This document shows positions 9,397 through 19,158 of a DNA stretch of 64,000 bases, one piece after another. The stretch covers positions 276,633 to 340,632 of the forward strand of contig NZ_JAIFRO010000002.1 of the NCBI RefSeq assembly GCF_019659805.1, read 5' to 3'. The DNA is from Bartonella raoultii (lineage in GTDB: Bacteria; Pseudomonadota; Alphaproteobacteria; Rhizobiales; Rhizobiaceae). Under the pieces are notes generated by a model, which was given only the letters and a program-made list of their open reading frames with translations, was not told where the DNA came from and did not search any database. Both the position numbers and the translations under genes were made by a program. How positions within the stretch are numbered: position 1 is the stretch's first letter; every line of letters starts with the position of its first letter.

Positions 9397-11031
9397 TTAT
9401 TTAAGCTGTTTTGTAGACCCAAAAACAGCATAACACAATAGCATAAGAATAAATAAGATAAAAGTAGAGAATATTCTCCACTTATTGCTCCATAAAGGGG
9501 TAATAGGTAATGGAATTTGCGCATCAATAATACCAACAACATTTTGCTGGAGAGCTACAACGATTCGTCCATAAGAATCAATGATAGCTGATATGCCATT
9601 ATTGGCTGCACGTATAAGGGGAATTCCCATTTCAACGGCACGAAGCTGTGCTTGTTGAAGATGTTGGTATGGTCCAGGTGTTACGCCAAACCATGCATCA
9701 TTTGTAACATTAATGATTGCTTGAGGAGAGGGACCTTCAAAAGTCATTTCATTAGGGAATATAACTTCATAACAAATCAATGGAAGATAGGAAAATCCAT
9801 TTGGCAGGACGACAGTTTTACGCACACTAGCGGCGCTATATCCACCAATATTGTCAGCAAGAATATGTAACCCAATTTTTTTTAATAAAGTCTGATAGGG
9901 AAGATACTCCCCAAAAGGAACTAAGTGGGTCTTATCAGAAGTATTTAAAATATGACCTTGTGCATTAATGGCTGCAATAGTATTAAAATATTGTGTTTGT
10001 TCATGAGAAGAATCGTGCACAGCACGTATCGCACCAATAATCGCCCATTGTTTGGGTTTGAGCAGGGAAGCAATACGCATTGTTATGTTAGAGTTGTCAT
10101 AGAGCAGGTAAGGAATGGATGCTTCAGGCCATATGATAAAGTCAGGTTCTGGGTTTTGGTTTGTTATTGGTGTTGCACTCAGATGCATATGCGTTGCAAA
10201 AATAGTTTTTTGTACTGTATCATCTAATTTTATGTTTTGTGGGATAGAAGGCTGAACAATGCGCACCCAATAGCGACTTTTATGTTCATTGATTACACTA
10301 GGTATACTATTGAGACGATAAAATCCAAAACCACTATGCAGAAGTATTAGTGATAAGCAAAGAAAAAGTGCAGTTTTCTTTTTTTCATCTGTTAATAAAA
10401 CAGTAGGTAAACTGTAGACTAAGACCGCAAGAATATTCATGCCGTAAAGCCCGACAATTGCATCAGATTGCATGAGCATAGGTACTGGCATAGCTGTATA
10501 CCCAAGAGCATTCCATGGAAAACCTGTGAAAAGGAGTGCACGTAAGCATTCTGCTAATCCTAGTGCAAAGGCTAGAATAAAAAAGCGCGCTATTCCTTTT
10601 GTCCATAACAACCCTACAAGAAATCCAGCCAAAAACCAATAAAAAGAAAGATAAAGAGGAGGACCCAAAATAGCAAATGGTACCGCCCAGCCAAAAGAGA
10701 CAGGGTCCGTCAATAAAGCATTGCATAGCCACCAAAGGCTACAAATAAAATAACTAAAGCCAAAGTTTCCACAACTGAAAGCGTAGATTAAAAAACGCTT
10801 TTTAGTGTTTTGAATGCTATTTATTGTATCAAGTAAAACAATGAAAACAGGGAAGGTGAAAAAACAAAGAGGTGTCAAATAAAAAGGTGGAAGCGCAAGG
10901 GATGTGAATGCACCACATAAAAACACCCACATTTGTCGTTTCCAGCCGGTAACAGAAGACAAGAAGAGTGATATATGACTTAAAAATGTGAGATTATTTT
11001 TCAGAGAGGGCATTTTTCTCAAAATTTTCAT
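9397..11031 (-). CDS. lnt: apolipoprotein N-acyltransferase
   Basis: Lnt adds the third acyl chain to the N-terminal Cys of lipoproteins in the inner membrane. The N-terminal half (about 30-235) has several hydrophobic helices; the C-terminal half is a nitrilase-type domain with the catalytic triad Glu303 (in IIWPEAS), Lys367 (in SDKTHL) and Cys420 (in LICYEVIF), numbered from the start at 11031. The 544 residues match the family. The start overlaps the corC-like gene by 38 bases, or 20 if ATG 11013 is used. Clients in this window include the SleB-type and the post-ileS lipoproteins. Confidence 0.96.
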   Translation of the reverse strand: MKILRKMPSLKNNLTFLSHISLFLSSVTGWKRQMWVFLCGAFTSLALPPFYLTPLCFFTFPVFIVLLDTINSIQNTKKRFLIYAFSCGNFGFSYFICSLWWLCNALLTDPVSFGWAVPFAILGPPLYLSFYWFLAGFLVGLLWTKGIARFFILAFALGLAECLRALLFTGFPWNALGYTAMPVPMLMQSDAIVGLYGMNILAVLVYSLPTVLLTDEKKKTALFLCLSLILLHSGFGFYRLNSIPSVINEHKSRYWVRIVQPSIPQNIKLDDTVQKTIFATHMHLSATPITNQNPEPDFIIWPEASIPYLLYDNSNITMRIASLLKPKQWAIIGAIRAVHDSSHEQTQYFNTIAAINAQGHILNTSDKTHLVPFGEYLPYQTLLKKIGLHILADNIGGYSAASVRKTVVLPNGFSYLPLICYEVIFPNEMTFEGPSPQAIINVTNDAWFGVTPGPYQHLQQAQLRAVEMGIPLIRAANNGISAIIDSYGRIVVALQQNVVGIIDAQIPLPITPLWSNKWRIFSTFILFILMLLCYAVFGSTKQLK

Positions 11032-12013
11032 TTTTTGGAATGCGAAAAATGCGCAATCTCTTAATCCGACGTTTATCTGCTTCTAAAATGCGGAATCGAT
11101 AGCCAGGTACTGCTTCAATGATTTCACCTTTTGCAGGAATACGATCAAGAATGGAGACAATTAAACCACCAATAGTATCGACTTCATCACCATATTCTCC
11201 GACAATAAAATCAGGACCAAGAGCTTTTTCTACATCTTCTAGTTCGGTTTTTGCGTCAACAAGCCATTTATTATTGGGTTCACGTACGATAGCATTATCG
11301 ACATTATCATGTTCGTCTTCAATATCTCCAACGACCAATTCGACGATATCTTCCATAGAAACTAAACCATCTGTTCCTCCATGCTCATCAATGACTAAAG
11401 CCATTTGTGTTCGTGTGGTTTGCATTCTTGTTAATAATTTACTTGCTAGCATGGATCCAGGCACAAAAAGAACTGTTCGAATCAGCCCCAATTCACCAAT
11501 TGGGGTATATAAGTCTGCATGATTTATCTGGAGCAAATCGGGCTTTTGTGTTGTTTGAACAGATTGTATAATGAAGCGTGTCATGTAGTTAAGGATATCG
11601 CGGATATGAATCATTCCCCTAGGATCATCTAAGGTTTCAGCATAAACAGGTATGCGAGAGTGCCCAATTTTTGCAAAACAATTAAGGGCTTCTCCAAGAG
11701 GAGTATTGATTTCCAATGCTTCGATTTCAGAACGTGGAATCATAACATCATCAATACGCGCTTCACGCAAGTGTAAGATATTATGGAGCATAGTACGTTC
11801 TTCAGGTGAAAAGGGAGCTGTATCTTTTTCATGATCAGCAGTGAGTGCAACAGTAAGGTCATCACGTAGTGATGTAGAATTGCGCCCACGTAAGAATGAA
11901 AATAAGTGATTTATCAAGGAACATCTTTCTGTAGGATTTTCCTGTTGAGAAGAATACTTTTCAATATTAGAAGATGTTTGACCGTTATTTTGCGTATTTA
12001 CTTTATTTGTCAT
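10994..12013 (-). CDS. CorC/HlyC-family CBS-domain protein
   Basis: A 339-residue protein with a hydrophilic N-terminus, two CBS motifs (about 70-200, beginning DVMIPRSEIEALE and including HGGTDGLVSMEDIVELVVGDIEDE) and a C-terminal CorC/HlyC domain (about 250-330, AVPGYRFRILEADKRRIKRL). It has no DUF21 membrane part, so it is the short, soluble form encoded between ybeY and lnt. The family is linked to Mg/Co efflux (CorC) and was earlier called hemolysin C-like; haemolysis should not be assumed. Start taken at ATG 12013. Confidence 0.88.
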   Translation of the reverse strand: MTNKVNTQNNGQTSSNIEKYSSQQENPTERCSLINHLFSFLRGRNSTSLRDDLTVALTADHEKDTAPFSPEERTMLHNILHLREARIDDVMIPRSEIEALEINTPLGEALNCFAKIGHSRIPVYAETLDDPRGMIHIRDILNYMTRFIIQSVQTTQKPDLLQINHADLYTPIGELGLIRTVLFVPGSMLASKLLTRMQTTRTQMALVIDEHGGTDGLVSMEDIVELVVGDIEDEHDNVDNAIVREPNNKWLVDAKTELEDVEKALGPDFIVGEYGDEVDTIGGLIVSILDRIPAKGEIIEAVPGYRFRILEADKRRIKRLRIFRIPKNENFEKNALSEK

Positions 12014-12087
12014 GGTTTTGAAATCTTCTAAATTTTCTTTATAATACAAGATACTTTATAGTATGTTTGTGATATATATTTTTAAAA

Positions 12088-12579
12088 TTAATTTCTATCA
12101 TTTTTTAAAAATTCCGCATACGGATCCTGTATGAAAAGCTTTCGAAGAATTTCTCTTTCGAGTTCTTCCATGTGGTATGCTTCATCATCTGTTTCATGAT
12201 TATACCCCAATAAATGGAGGATACCATGAATAATCATATGTGTTAAATGATCTTGGAATTTTTTTCCTTCTTTCTTTGCTTCAAGAACAACAGTTTCTCG
12301 TGCAATAACAATATCACCCAGCATAGGGCCAGGAGGATCTCCAGCTTTAAGAGGAAAAGCAGGAAAGGATAACACATTAGTGGGTTTATTTTTACCTCGC
12401 CATTGTGCATTAATCTGGGTCATATGTTTATCATCTGTAAAAAGCAAGCTAATTTCACTTACAACATTTTCTAATGAAACATGACGCATCGTTTCTATTA
12501 ATGCTTTTTCAGTGATGTTATAAAGCATTTTCTCCTCACTCCACCCAGTGCTTTGAACAGTTATATCAATAGTAATCAT
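12088..12579 (-). CDS. ybeY: endoribonuclease/rRNA maturation factor YbeY
   Basis: YbeY is a zinc-dependent RNase acting in 16S rRNA 3' end maturation and 70S quality control. The 163 residues carry the metal motif [11 protein letters not shown], with His118, His122 and His128 as ligands. The usual GYDH is GYNH here, a conservative change outside the three ligands. The start codon overlaps the phoH stop by four bases. The phoH-ybeY-corC-lnt order is conserved across proteobacteria. Confidence 0.95.
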   Translation of the reverse strand: MITIDITVQSTGWSEEKMLYNITEKALIETMRHVSLENVVSEISLLFTDDKHMTQINAQWRGKNKPTNVLSFPAFPLKAGDPPGPMLGDIVIARETVVLEAKKEGKKFQDHLTHMIIHGILHLLGYNHETDDEAYHMEELEREILRKLFIQDPYAEFLKNDRN

Positions 12580-13700
12580 GATGAATCAAATTTATTTTTT
12601 GAGATATTGTATGAGAGGGACATTTCTTCGTTCTGTACTCTAGAATCATGATCATAAGCACGTACAATAGCGGCAACAAGAGGATGACGTACAACATCTC
12701 TTTCATTAAAGCGAACAATTGCGATATTGTCTACGTGTGAAAGAATGCGAATTGCTTCAATTAAACCAGACTTCTGTTTTTCAGGCAAATCAATTTGGCT
12801 TATATCACCGGTAACAATCATGCGCGTTCCTTCTCCCAGACGCGTGAGAAACATTTTCATTTGCATGGGTGTAGTATTTTGCGCTTCATCAAGAATAACC
12901 GCAGCATGAGAAAGTGTTCGACCACGCATAAAAGCAAGAGGAGCAATTTCTATGACACCAGAAGCTAAAATACGTTCTACTTTTTCAATGGGCATCATAT
13001 CATAGAGGGCATCATAAAGTGGTCGTAAATATGGATCGACTTTTTCTTTGAGATCGCCAGGAAGGAAACCAAGATGTTCTCCCGCTTCAACGGCAGGACG
13101 TGAAAGAATAATTCGTTCAATGATGCCACGCTCTAAAAGCATAGCAGCATGAGCAACAGCAAGATATGTTTTACCTGTTCCTGCTGGCCCTATACCAAAA
13201 ACAAGTTCATTATTTTCCATTGCGTGTATGTAAATATCTTGTGTAGGAGTGCGAGCATGGATTGTTTTTTTATGGGTACTCAACTGCGCGGGTATAGGTT
13301 TTGTTGTGGATTTGCGTGTTTTTGGTGCATCTTGCTGTTTTTGCGTTAAACTTACCATAGCAATCGCTCCTTCTATATCTGATAAAGTGAGCTCTTGATG
13401 TACTGTAGCGTATTTATAAAGTTGCTGTAATATATATTGTGCATGTTTTATAGCAGTTGTTTTTCCATAAATTAAAACTTCATTACTGCGTGGATAAATA
13501 TGAATTTTGAGTCTTTTTTCGATATAAGTAAGATTTTCGTTGAACTTGCCAAAGACTGTTTTTGCATATTTGTTATCTTCAAAAATAATGACAACATGAT
13601 CAACATCTGAAGCTCTTTCTTTCCCTGAAAGATCAGTATTTTCAGGAAAGGCATTTATTTTTTTCTTAATATGTTTTAATTTTTCGGCTGAAACTTTCAC
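12576..13700 (-). CDS. PhoH-family ATPase (YbeZ type)
   Basis: A 374-residue cytoplasmic ATPase. An N-terminal KH-like region (about 30-100) precedes a PhoH domain with Walker A GPAGTGKT (171-178), a Walker B region ending in VILDEAQN, and the [19 protein letters not shown] sensor segment. YbeZ-type proteins partner YbeY in RNA metabolism, which fits the four-base overlap with ybeY. Despite the name, phosphate control by this gene cannot be inferred from sequence. Confidence 0.92.
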   Translation of the reverse strand: MKVSAEKLKHIKKKINAFPENTDLSGKERASDVDHVVIIFEDNKYAKTVFGKFNENLTYIEKRLKIHIYPRSNEVLIYGKTTAIKHAQYILQQLYKYATVHQELTLSDIEGAIAMVSLTQKQQDAPKTRKSTTKPIPAQLSTHKKTIHARTPTQDIYIHAMENNELVFGIGPAGTGKTYLAVAHAAMLLERGIIERIILSRPAVEAGEHLGFLPGDLKEKVDPYLRPLYDALYDMMPIEKVERILASGVIEIAPLAFMRGRTLSHAAVILDEAQNTTPMQMKMFLTRLGEGTRMIVTGDISQIDLPEKQKSGLIEAIRILSHVDNIAIVRFNERDVVRHPLVAAIVRAYDHDSRVQNEEMSLSYNISKNKFDSS

Positions 13701-13859
13701 TTATTCTCCCGTATTGAGCAAGTATTAACAGTCTTTTTGAGTAAATTTTTAAAAAGTAATATATATTTTATAAAGTGTATGTTTGAAGTATAATCATTTC
13801 TTTCAAAGGAAAAATAATTTTCTGAAACATATGTTTTAAATTAGCCATCAAAGATATAT

Positions 13860-15236
13860 TTATGCGTTTGCTATTTCACCAACAAAGCTGTTTGAGCCTG
13901 CATTTTTAATATGAATTGCCATAACAGTTCCAGTAGAAGCTTCTGTATTCACAACAACAGGTAAAAGCCAAGGTGAACGACCAATCATTTGCCCAGAGTG
14001 ACGGCCGACTTTTTCAATGAGAACATCGGTTGTTTGTCCAATTTTAGAACGCAGAAACGCATTTTGTTGTTCCAAGAGAAGAACTTGTAAATGTTGAAGG
14101 CGGGCATCTTTTACAGCTTCATCAACATGATTTTTCATTGTTGCACCAACTGTTCCAGGTCGAGGTGAATACTTAAAAGAATAGGCTGCACTATATTGCA
14201 CTTGTTTAATAAGCTTAATGGTTTCTTCAAAATCTTCATCTGTTTCCCCTGGAAATCCTACAATAAAGTCGCCTGAAAAAGCAATGTCAGGTCGTGCTGT
14301 CCGGATTTTTTCTATAAGATGAAGATAATGAGTACTTTTGTGTTGGCGATTCATTGCTTTTAAGATGCGATCTGAACCTGATTGGACAGGAAGATGTAGA
14401 TAAGGCATCAATATATCAAGGTCTCGGTGTGCTGCGATAAGGCTGTCATCCATATCACGTGGATGGCTAGTTGTATAACGCAAGCGCTTTAAACCATCTA
14501 GTTTTGCCAGATGATGAAGAAGATCGCCAAGACGCCAAGTTTTACCATTTACATTTTGACCATGCCAGCCATTTACATTTTGTCCAAGCAGGGTAATTTC
14601 TTTAACACCAGCATCAATAAGTTGTTTAGCTTCCTCAGTAATTTGCTCAACAGATCGCGATATTTCCGCACCACGTGTGTAAGGAACAACACAAAAGGTA
14701 CAAAATTTATCACAGCCTTCCTGTACCGTTAAAAATGCACTGACACCTCGTTTTCTTACAGTACGTTTATTATGGGGTGGTAAGTGAGCAAATTTATCTT
14801 CAACAGCATAGTCTGTTTCGATAACTTTTTTCCCTTGTTTGGCTTTTTCTAACAAGTCTGGCAAGCGATGATACATTTGCGGACCAATAACAAGATCCAC
14901 TATTGGTGCACGGCGTAAAATTTCACTTCCTTCGGCTTGTGCAACACAACCAGTTACACCAACCATGAGAGGTTTATCAGGGGTTCTTTCTTGACGCATT
15001 ACGCGCAAGCGTCCCAAATCAGAATAGAGCTTTTCTGCTGCCTTTTCACGAATATGACAGGTATTAACAAGAATAAGGTCTGCATCATTAGGGGTTTGTG
15101 TCGTAACATAACCTTGTGCATTGAGGCTATCAGTCATTCGTTGGCTGTCATAAACATTCATTTGACATCCATAAGTTTTTATAAAAACCTTTTTAGGAGC
15201 AACTGGGGGTATATTTTTAGGATTTTCTTTATTCAT
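13860..15236 (-). CDS. miaB: tRNA-2-methylthio-N6-dimethylallyladenosine synthase MiaB
   Basis: MiaB is a radical-SAM enzyme that methylthiolates i6A37 in tRNAs reading UNN codons. The 458 residues have the N-terminal UPF0004 domain with cluster ligands Cys24, Cys60 and Cys97, then the radical-SAM CxxxCxxC motif Cys175/Cys179/Cys182 ([14 protein letters not shown]), and a C-terminal TRAM domain. All six Cys are present, so both iron-sulfur clusters should form. It is encoded 31 bases after rimI. Confidence 0.97.
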   Translation of the reverse strand: MNKENPKNIPPVAPKKVFIKTYGCQMNVYDSQRMTDSLNAQGYVTTQTPNDADLILVNTCHIREKAAEKLYSDLGRLRVMRQERTPDKPLMVGVTGCVAQAEGSEILRRAPIVDLVIGPQMYHRLPDLLEKAKQGKKVIETDYAVEDKFAHLPPHNKRTVRKRGVSAFLTVQEGCDKFCTFCVVPYTRGAEISRSVEQITEEAKQLIDAGVKEITLLGQNVNGWHGQNVNGKTWRLGDLLHHLAKLDGLKRLRYTTSHPRDMDDSLIAAHRDLDILMPYLHLPVQSGSDRILKAMNRQHKSTHYLHLIEKIRTARPDIAFSGDFIVGFPGETDEDFEETIKLIKQVQYSAAYSFKYSPRPGTVGATMKNHVDEAVKDARLQHLQVLLLEQQNAFLRSKIGQTTDVLIEKVGRHSGQMIGRSPWLLPVVVNTEASTGTVMAIHIKNAGSNSFVGEIANA

Positions 15237-15267
15237 AGCGCATGTCTAAATGTTTTTTATACAAATC

Positions 15268-15759
15268 TCAATCTATTTGCTTAAAAGTTTTTTGCATAAC
15301 GATTGCATTTCCGTGGCTATTTGGGGATTGATAATAGGCAAGACGTTTAGAAATTTTTTGAAATTCAAAACGTTTATAAAGATTTAAAGCGGAAAAATTT
15401 GTTTCTTCTACCTCCAGAAAAAGTTTTATAGCGCGTTCATGATGAAGATAGCGAAGCATATTATCGATAAGTAAGGTACCAATTCCTTGTCGACGAAAAT
15501 GAGGATGGACGGCAATCGTGATGATTTCTGCTTCATCAAGAATAAGACGGCAGAGGCAAAAGCCTAAAATTTTATGAGGTTGATCAATAAGAGTAGCTTT
15601 ATATCCAAAAATAGAGCGATCTTGTAAAAAATGATCAAAAGTTTGTTTTTCCCAAGCAGGGATAAAACAATGTTGATGAATTTTATAAAGGGAAGTGCTA
15701 TCACCAATTTGTAGTGGAGCAACCCAAAAATATTTTTTTGTTAATGAAAATCCAGCCAT
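15268..15759 (-). CDS. rimI: GNAT N-acetyltransferase, RimI-like (ribosomal protein S18 alanine acetyltransferase)
   Basis: A 163-residue GNAT-fold protein. The acetyl-CoA motif appears as VHPHFRRQGIGTLLIDNML (about 87-105), followed by FLEVEETNFSALNLYKRFEF, which is typical of RimI. RimI acetylates the N-terminal Ala of S18. The assignment rests on the fold plus its position next to tsaB, as in many bacteria. Its start overlaps the tsaB stop by one base. Confidence 0.88.
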   Translation of the reverse strand: MAGFSLTKKYFWVAPLQIGDSTSLYKIHQHCFIPAWEKQTFDHFLQDRSIFGYKATLIDQPHKILGFCLCRLILDEAEIITIAVHPHFRRQGIGTLLIDNMLRYLHHERAIKLFLEVEETNFSALNLYKRFEFQKISKRLAYYQSPNSHGNAIVMQKTFKQID

Positions 15760-16442
15760 TATTTCTGTCGAGGTAAAGCAAAATTGGTTTGTTGTTTTGC
15801 ATCAGCATTACGTAAATAAAGTGGACGAGGGCGATCTTGTGGTTGTTTATTTGCAGCAAGATAAGCATAACATAAAATATCAGCTGCCTCACATAAAGTT
15901 GGGTCTCGTATAATTTCTTTGTTTACTTTGTTATGTTTCATATACATTGTGACAATATCAGCTGCCGGACCAGTAAGTTGTGTTTGTTGTGGTAAATCTT
16001 TAATGATCTGTTCAATTGTTTTTAAGCCTGGTGTTCCTAAAGGTGTAAGATCTTTATTAAAATTTTGATGATAGAAACCCTCCCTTCCAGCTTCCATGAC
16101 AACAGAGATTGTTGAAGCAGTATTTGTCTTTCTTATTTGTGCTGCCAATGCTTCCAATGCACTGACTCCAACAGCAGGTATTTTTAGTGCTAGCGATAAA
16201 GCCCTTGCTGTTGAAACACCTACACGCACGCCAGTGAAGGATCCTGGTCCAATATTGACAGCAATCCGATTAACTTGATCAAGAGTAATATTGGTTTGTG
16301 CCGTTATTTTTGCGATATATCCAATAAGTTTTTCCGCATGTCCTTTGTTCATATGTTCACTAAGACGTGCAATAACAGATTTGTGATGAACAAGTGCAAC
16401 AGCACAATAGATTGAAGCAGTGTCTATGGCAAGGATAAGCAT
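15759..16442 (-). CDS. tsaB: tRNA threonylcarbamoyladenosine biosynthesis protein TsaB
   Basis: TsaB is the inactive ASKHA-fold partner that binds TsaD in making t6A37 in ANN-decoding tRNAs. The 227 residues begin MLILAIDTASIYCAVAL, with NIGPGSFTGVRVGVSTARAL at about 70-90, the strongest family signature. It is the first gene of the leftward block tsaB-rimI-miaB. A 660-base stretch without a large gene precedes it, so its promoter should lie there. Confidence 0.95.
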   Translation of the reverse strand: MLILAIDTASIYCAVALVHHKSVIARLSEHMNKGHAEKLIGYIAKITAQTNITLDQVNRIAVNIGPGSFTGVRVGVSTARALSLALKIPAVGVSALEALAAQIRKTNTASTISVVMEAGREGFYHQNFNKDLTPLGTPGLKTIEQIIKDLPQQTQLTGPAADIVTMYMKHNKVNKEIIRDPTLCEAADILCYAYLAANKQPQDRPRPLYLRNADAKQQTNFALPRQK

Positions 16443-17102
16443 AAAAATACTCTCTTTAAATATATAATAAACAAAAAGTTAATATTGCTGTTTCATGTTG
16501 TCTATTTTGATTTTTATAATTTGCAAAATAAATAGGCAACATACTTTTTGGAAGTGTGTTTATGAAAGGGCATTAATATGCAATTTATTCTTGGATCTAT
16601 ATATAAAAGATCATTTCTAAAAACAGAATAAATTATTGCGTAGAATGCAATTTTTTCTTTATTTAATACAGAAAGACTTGATGAAATCATTGTATTTATT
16701 CAACAGCACATCTTGTAAAAACACTTAAAAGAGCAAAAACATAAAACCAGATTTGTTGTTTTACCATAGGATATGCTCCAGTGTTTTTTGTGAAAAAATG
16801 CATTGAATTAAGAGTATATAAAACAGATCTATCAGCATCGTTTTTTGGGTGAATGATCTATTCCAATATTACTCTATTGAGAGACCAGACAATGATATAT
16901 CAAAATGCTAGGCTAACGAAAGAAAATCTATAATTGATTGGGTTATTGAAGCCAAGGTGTATATAATTTTTATGTCATATCAATAGGAAACTTTTAAAAT
17001 GCTGATTGTTTTTTTATGAAGAGATTTCCACTATATTATAAGTTCTTTGAAAAGTGTACAAAATTCCTTTAAAAGGCTTAAATATTTTTATGCAAGCTTT
17101 TT
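16443..17102. other. 660-base intergenic stretch with one small ORF candidate
   Basis: No conserved protein, RNA gene or clear remnant was recognised on either strand apart from the 23-codon ORF at 16696-16767. The sequence is very AT-rich with many stops in all frames. It must hold the promoter of the leftward tsaB operon. Confidence 0.6.
16696..16767 (-). CDS. candidate 23-residue hydrophobic small protein
   Basis: An ATG at 16767 opens 23 codons ending in TAA. A GGAG motif sits eight bases upstream of the ATG, a well-placed ribosome binding site. The peptide has the form of a single membrane helix: MVKQQIWFY, then a VFALLSVF core, then the polar tail TRCAVE. It lies alone in a 660-base spacer. 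No family is recognised; it could be a small membrane protein or a chance ORF. Conservation in other Bartonella would decide. Confidence 0.35.
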   Translation of the reverse strand: MVKQQIWFYVFALLSVFTRCAVE

Positions 17103-18131
17103 TTATAATGTTATACGACTGAAATCATTTAATTTTATCATGATGAGGCTACAAGCTCCAAGAATGAGTATAGAGCAAGTTGAAGCCAAAATAACCCGCC
17201 ATCCTGCTTTTTTTAATGAACGGATATCAACATTTAATCCTAATGCAGCCATTGAAATAACAGTAAATAACTGGGCGATAAATTTGATAGGATTGAGAGC
17301 CGTTTGAGGAATAAGTCCACTTGAACGGACAAGCATCATTATAATAAAACCAATAATAAACCATGGAATAAGGGTATGTAAACGAAAGTGCGTTTGTGAC
17401 GAGCGACGATAGATGATAGATAGAGTAAAAATAACAGGACCTAACATGAGAACTCGTACCAATTTGATAATTGTTGCAATTTGAACACTGACAAAAGAGA
17501 CAGATGCTGTTGCCGCTAAAACTTGTGGTACAGCATAAACGACCATGCCTGCTAATACACCATATTGGCTAAATGATAATTTCAAAAGTGGGTGCAAAAA
17601 AGGGAGACCTAAAATAATAAGGACCCCTAAAAGAGCAGTAAAAGCAATTGATGCGGCAATATCTTCATGCTTGGCATGGATGACTGGTGCAGTTGCAACA
17701 ATGGCTGAGTTACCACAAATAGCATTACCACAAGCGACGAGCATCGCTAAATTTTTAGAAAGCCCGAAGAGCCGTCCAATAACAAAACTTAGAAGGATTG
17801 TTATAAAGATAATAAATACAATACTTGCAAGTAAACTCCAACCGGCGGAAAGAACAGCATGGATGCTAATGCTTGCACCTAAAAGAACAATAGCAATTTC
17901 GAGAAGTGTTTTTGCACAAAAGGTTATACCCTTTTGAAAATATGTTGGCAGAGTAAAACAACAACGTGTAATGGATCCTAAGAGGATTGCTAAAACAAGA
18001 CTTTCAAGCCACGTCTCTGAGAAAAGTTGTTTTTCTAGGACTTCCAAACCATAGGCTAAAGCAGAGATAAGCACACATATGAGGATACCTGGAGCCCAAT
18101 TATTAAGAAATGAAAGTTTTCGCTTAAGCAC
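17103..18131 (-). CDS. YeiH/UPF0324-family putative membrane transporter
   Basis: A 342-residue integral membrane protein with about ten hydrophobic helices. The family signature appears as VACGNAICGNSAIVATAPVI (about 133-152), and KTLLEIAIVLLGASIS and LFTVISMAALGLNVDIRSLKKAG are typical of YeiH-like proteins. Members are annotated as putative sulfate exporters, but the substrate is not established for this branch. It stands alone on the minus strand, 47 bases beyond recR, and may read from the recR transcript. Confidence 0.85.
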   Translation of the reverse strand: MLKRKLSFLNNWAPGILICVLISALAYGLEVLEKQLFSETWLESLVLAILLGSITRCCFTLPTYFQKGITFCAKTLLEIAIVLLGASISIHAVLSAGWSLLASIVFIIFITILLSFVIGRLFGLSKNLAMLVACGNAICGNSAIVATAPVIHAKHEDIAASIAFTALLGVLIILGLPFLHPLLKLSFSQYGVLAGMVVYAVPQVLAATASVSFVSVQIATIIKLVRVLMLGPVIFTLSIIYRRSSQTHFRLHTLIPWFIIGFIIMMLVRSSGLIPQTALNPIKFIAQLFTVISMAALGLNVDIRSLKKAGWRVILASTCSILILGACSLIMIKLNDFSRITL

Positions 18132-18178
18132 TTTAATATTTCCTCCCTCAAAAGAAATAAATAATAGAAAAACAAGAT

Positions 18179-18784
18179 TTAAAGATTTGTTCTTGCTTGT
18201 AAAGCTGCTGTTAAAGTTCCATCATCAAGATAATCCAGTTCACCTCCTACAGGAACCCCATGTGCAAGTCGCGTAATTTTAACTGAAAAATTGGAGAGTT
18301 GATCAGTGATATAATGCGCTGTTGTTTGTCCTTCAACGGTGGCATTGACAGCTAAAATAACTTCTGTAATTGTACCTTTTATAACGCGTTGTATTAAGGA
18401 AGCGATATTGAGTTCATCAGGCCCTATTCCATCTAAAGGAGAAAGGCGCCCACCTAATATATGATAACGCGCCTCTAAAGCTCTTGCACGTTCAAGAGCC
18501 CAAAGATCGGCAATATCTTCGACCACAATAATTGTTGTATCATCACGGCGTGGATCTGTACAAATTGAACACGGGTTCGTTGTATCTACATTTCCGCAAA
18601 CAGAACAAACACAGACTTTATCTATAGCTTCTTGTATTGCTGCTCCTAAAGGCTCCAGTAATGTTTCTTTCTTTTTGATAAGATGAAGTGCGGCACGACG
18701 TGCTGAACGTGGGCCAAAGCCCGGTAATCGCGCAAGAATCTGAATAAGGCGCTCAATTTCAGGACCTGCAATGTGTTTAGACAT
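18179..18784 (-). CDS. recR: recombination mediator RecR
   Basis: RecR works with RecO (and RecF) to load RecA on gapped DNA. The 201 residues have an N-terminal helix-hairpin-helix ([16 protein letters not shown]), a four-Cys zinc motif (CxxC then CxxC within about 20 residues), and a Toprim domain with [13 protein letters not shown] and [15 protein letters not shown] 18784 (MSKHIAGPE) is preferred over the in-frame start four codons earlier because the family begins there. It follows ybaB and dnaX in the usual dnaX-ybaB-recR order. Confidence 0.95.
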   Translation of the reverse strand: MSKHIAGPEIERLIQILARLPGFGPRSARRAALHLIKKKETLLEPLGAAIQEAIDKVCVCSVCGNVDTTNPCSICTDPRRDDTTIIVVEDIADLWALERARALEARYHILGGRLSPLDGIGPDELNIASLIQRVIKGTITEVILAVNATVEGQTTAHYITDQLSNFSVKITRLAHGVPVGGELDYLDDGTLTAALQARTNL

Positions 18785-18820
18785 TTTTTGTTCCACAAGG
18801 AAGAGATAAGATCTAATTCA

Positions 18821-19144
18821 TTAGAAAGGAAGCTTAAAATTTGGTGGGAGTGGTAGCCCTGCTGTCATACTTTTAGTTTTTTCTTCCATAGCTATTTCAA
18901 TTTTTGTCCTCGCCTCATTATAGGCCGCCATAATTAGATCTTCAAGAATTTCAGTTTCTTCAGGTTTGAGTAAGGAAGGATCAATTTCGATTGCTGTTAT
19001 GATATTTTTTCCATTTAAAGTGACACTGACAAGCCCGCCACCAGCGGTACCAATTACTTGTAGATTTGCCATTTCTTCTTGAATCTTCTGCATTTTTTCT
19101 TGCATTTCTTTGGCTTTTTTCATCATACTCATCATATCACGCAT
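18821..19144 (-). CDS. nucleoid-associated protein, YbaB/EbfC family
   Basis: A 107-residue protein with a Met/Lys-rich N-terminal helix ([19 protein letters not shown]) and the strand block [15 protein letters not shown], followed by [10 protein letters not shown]. These are the family's marks. It forms dimers that bind DNA and is almost always encoded between dnaX and recR, as here; it starts 14 bases after the dnaX stop codon. Confidence 0.93.
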   Translation of the reverse strand: MRDMMSMMKKAKEMQEKMQKIQEEMANLQVIGTAGGGLVSVTLNGKNIITAIEIDPSLLKPEETEILEDLIMAAYNEARTKIEIAMEEKTKSMTAGLPLPPNFKLPF

Positions 19145-19158
19145 TGGAAGAGGTATCC

